Of a DNA stretch of 64,000 bases, positions 63,840-64,000 are shown one piece after another. Position 1 is the stretch's first letter. The number at the start of each line of letters is the position of its first letter. The translations under genes were made by a program, and so were the position numbers. The notes under the pieces are model-generated. The model had not been told where the DNA came from and did no database searches. It saw nothing but the letters and a program-made list of their open reading frames with translations. This stretch comes from Nostoc sp. FACHB-110 (GTDB lineage Bacteria; Cyanobacteriota; Cyanobacteriia; Cyanobacteriales; Nostocaceae), in the NCBI RefSeq assembly GCF_014697425.1, contig NZ_JACJRU010000012.1, positions 120,498-184,497 on the forward strand, written 5' to 3'.

Positions 63840-64000
63840 CTTTTCTTGGTTTCTGATGTACTCCTTTAGGATCTCTAATGGCGCACCCCCTAAGGATACA
63901 GCAAAATAACTAGGACTCCACAAGGCTTCTTTGTGGGGTTTCTTGTATCCGGCTTGTCCATACCTGCGACTAGAAACACCTTTCAAAGCATTAACAATTT
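63831..64000 (-). CDS. tnpA: IS200/IS605-family transposase TnpA, C-terminal part (gene runs off the window)
   Basis: The last 55 residues of a Y1 transposase read IVNALKGVSSRRYG, then KEALWSPSYFAVSLGGAPLE, ILKEYIRNQEKPS and stop at 63831-63833. The stretch G-V-S-S-R-R, L-W-S-P-S-Y-F and the final helix with E-Y-I-x2-Q are hallmark; the Tyr of EYIRNQ is the catalytic nucleophile and is present. Such enzymes move single-stranded DNA by peel-and-paste, using subterminal hairpins. The N-terminal HUH part lies beyond base 64000, so intactness and presence of tnpB cannot be judged. Confidence 0.9.
   Translation of the reverse strand, partial: IVNALKGVSSRRYGQAGYKKPHKEALWSPSYFAVSLGGAPLEILKEYIRNQEKPS

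Overview
The window comes from a filamentous, probably heterocyst-forming cyanobacterium (order Nostocales; Nostoc/Anabaena/Calothrix-like). The evidence is the frequent GCGATCGC (HIP1) octamer, a carboxysomal-type carbonic anhydrase, an NDH-1MS-type CO2-uptake operon (ndhF-ndhD-CO2 hydration protein), an SLH/OprB-type porin, Ycf46, a carotenoid oxygenase, a 14-repeat WD40/NB-ARC protein, a lumenal-type pentapeptide protein and many short heptanucleotide repeats between genes. These calls rest on reading the sequence and recalling families; no database was searched.

Layout. 1-2954: 5' part of purH (minus), carbonic anhydrase ccaA, and a GT25-like glycosyltransferase. 4227-13830: four plus-strand exported surface proteins (DUF11/SdrB-like, a 1208-aa predicted outer-membrane barrel, a beta-helix/OmpA protein, and a glycine-rich DUF11 protein). 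The first three are translationally tight; this is the least explained locus. 14816-19274: a WcaI-type glycosyltransferase, a small conserved protein, then a GntR/FCD regulator divergent from leuA with twin palindromic operators between them. 19979-27848: a GH65 enzyme converging on the CO2-uptake operon, which carries an embedded CDP-alcohol phosphatidyltransferase-like gene. 28201-31603: a CTTCAGA heptamer array that supplies the stop of a GNAT gene, then tRNA-Ser(CGA), queA, a hypothetical gene and yraN. 31617-37201: pentapeptide protein, porin, PEP-CTERM protein and SirB1-like protein. 37364-46419 (minus): glutamate dehydrogenase, carotenoid oxygenase, folate/biopterin-type transporter, CHASE2 class III cyclase, DUF928, a truncated small gene and dus. 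46722-53399: GT28-like glycosyltransferase, a 644-aa protein of unknown role, purQ, purS, a Fur-family regulator (probably Zur) and an SPFH/NfeD pair. 53899-59464: Cas4-like nuclease, two small membrane proteins and the STAND/WD40 protein. 59533-64000: small membrane protein, def, a coupled small-protein/HNH pair, ycf46, an SH3 protein, and the right end of an IS200/IS605 element placed against a gene that lacks a normal start.

Functional themes are inorganic carbon acquisition (ccaA, the NDH-1 operon), purine synthesis (purH, purS, purQ), envelope biogenesis and surface display, and second-messenger/STAND signalling. Points most worth following are the surface-protein locus, the GntR twin operators, the probable guanylyl-cyclase specificity residue in the CHASE2 cyclase, the repeat-made C-termini shared by two unrelated genes, the coupled HNH module, and the orphan 644-aa protein with a degenerate restriction-nuclease-like N-terminus.
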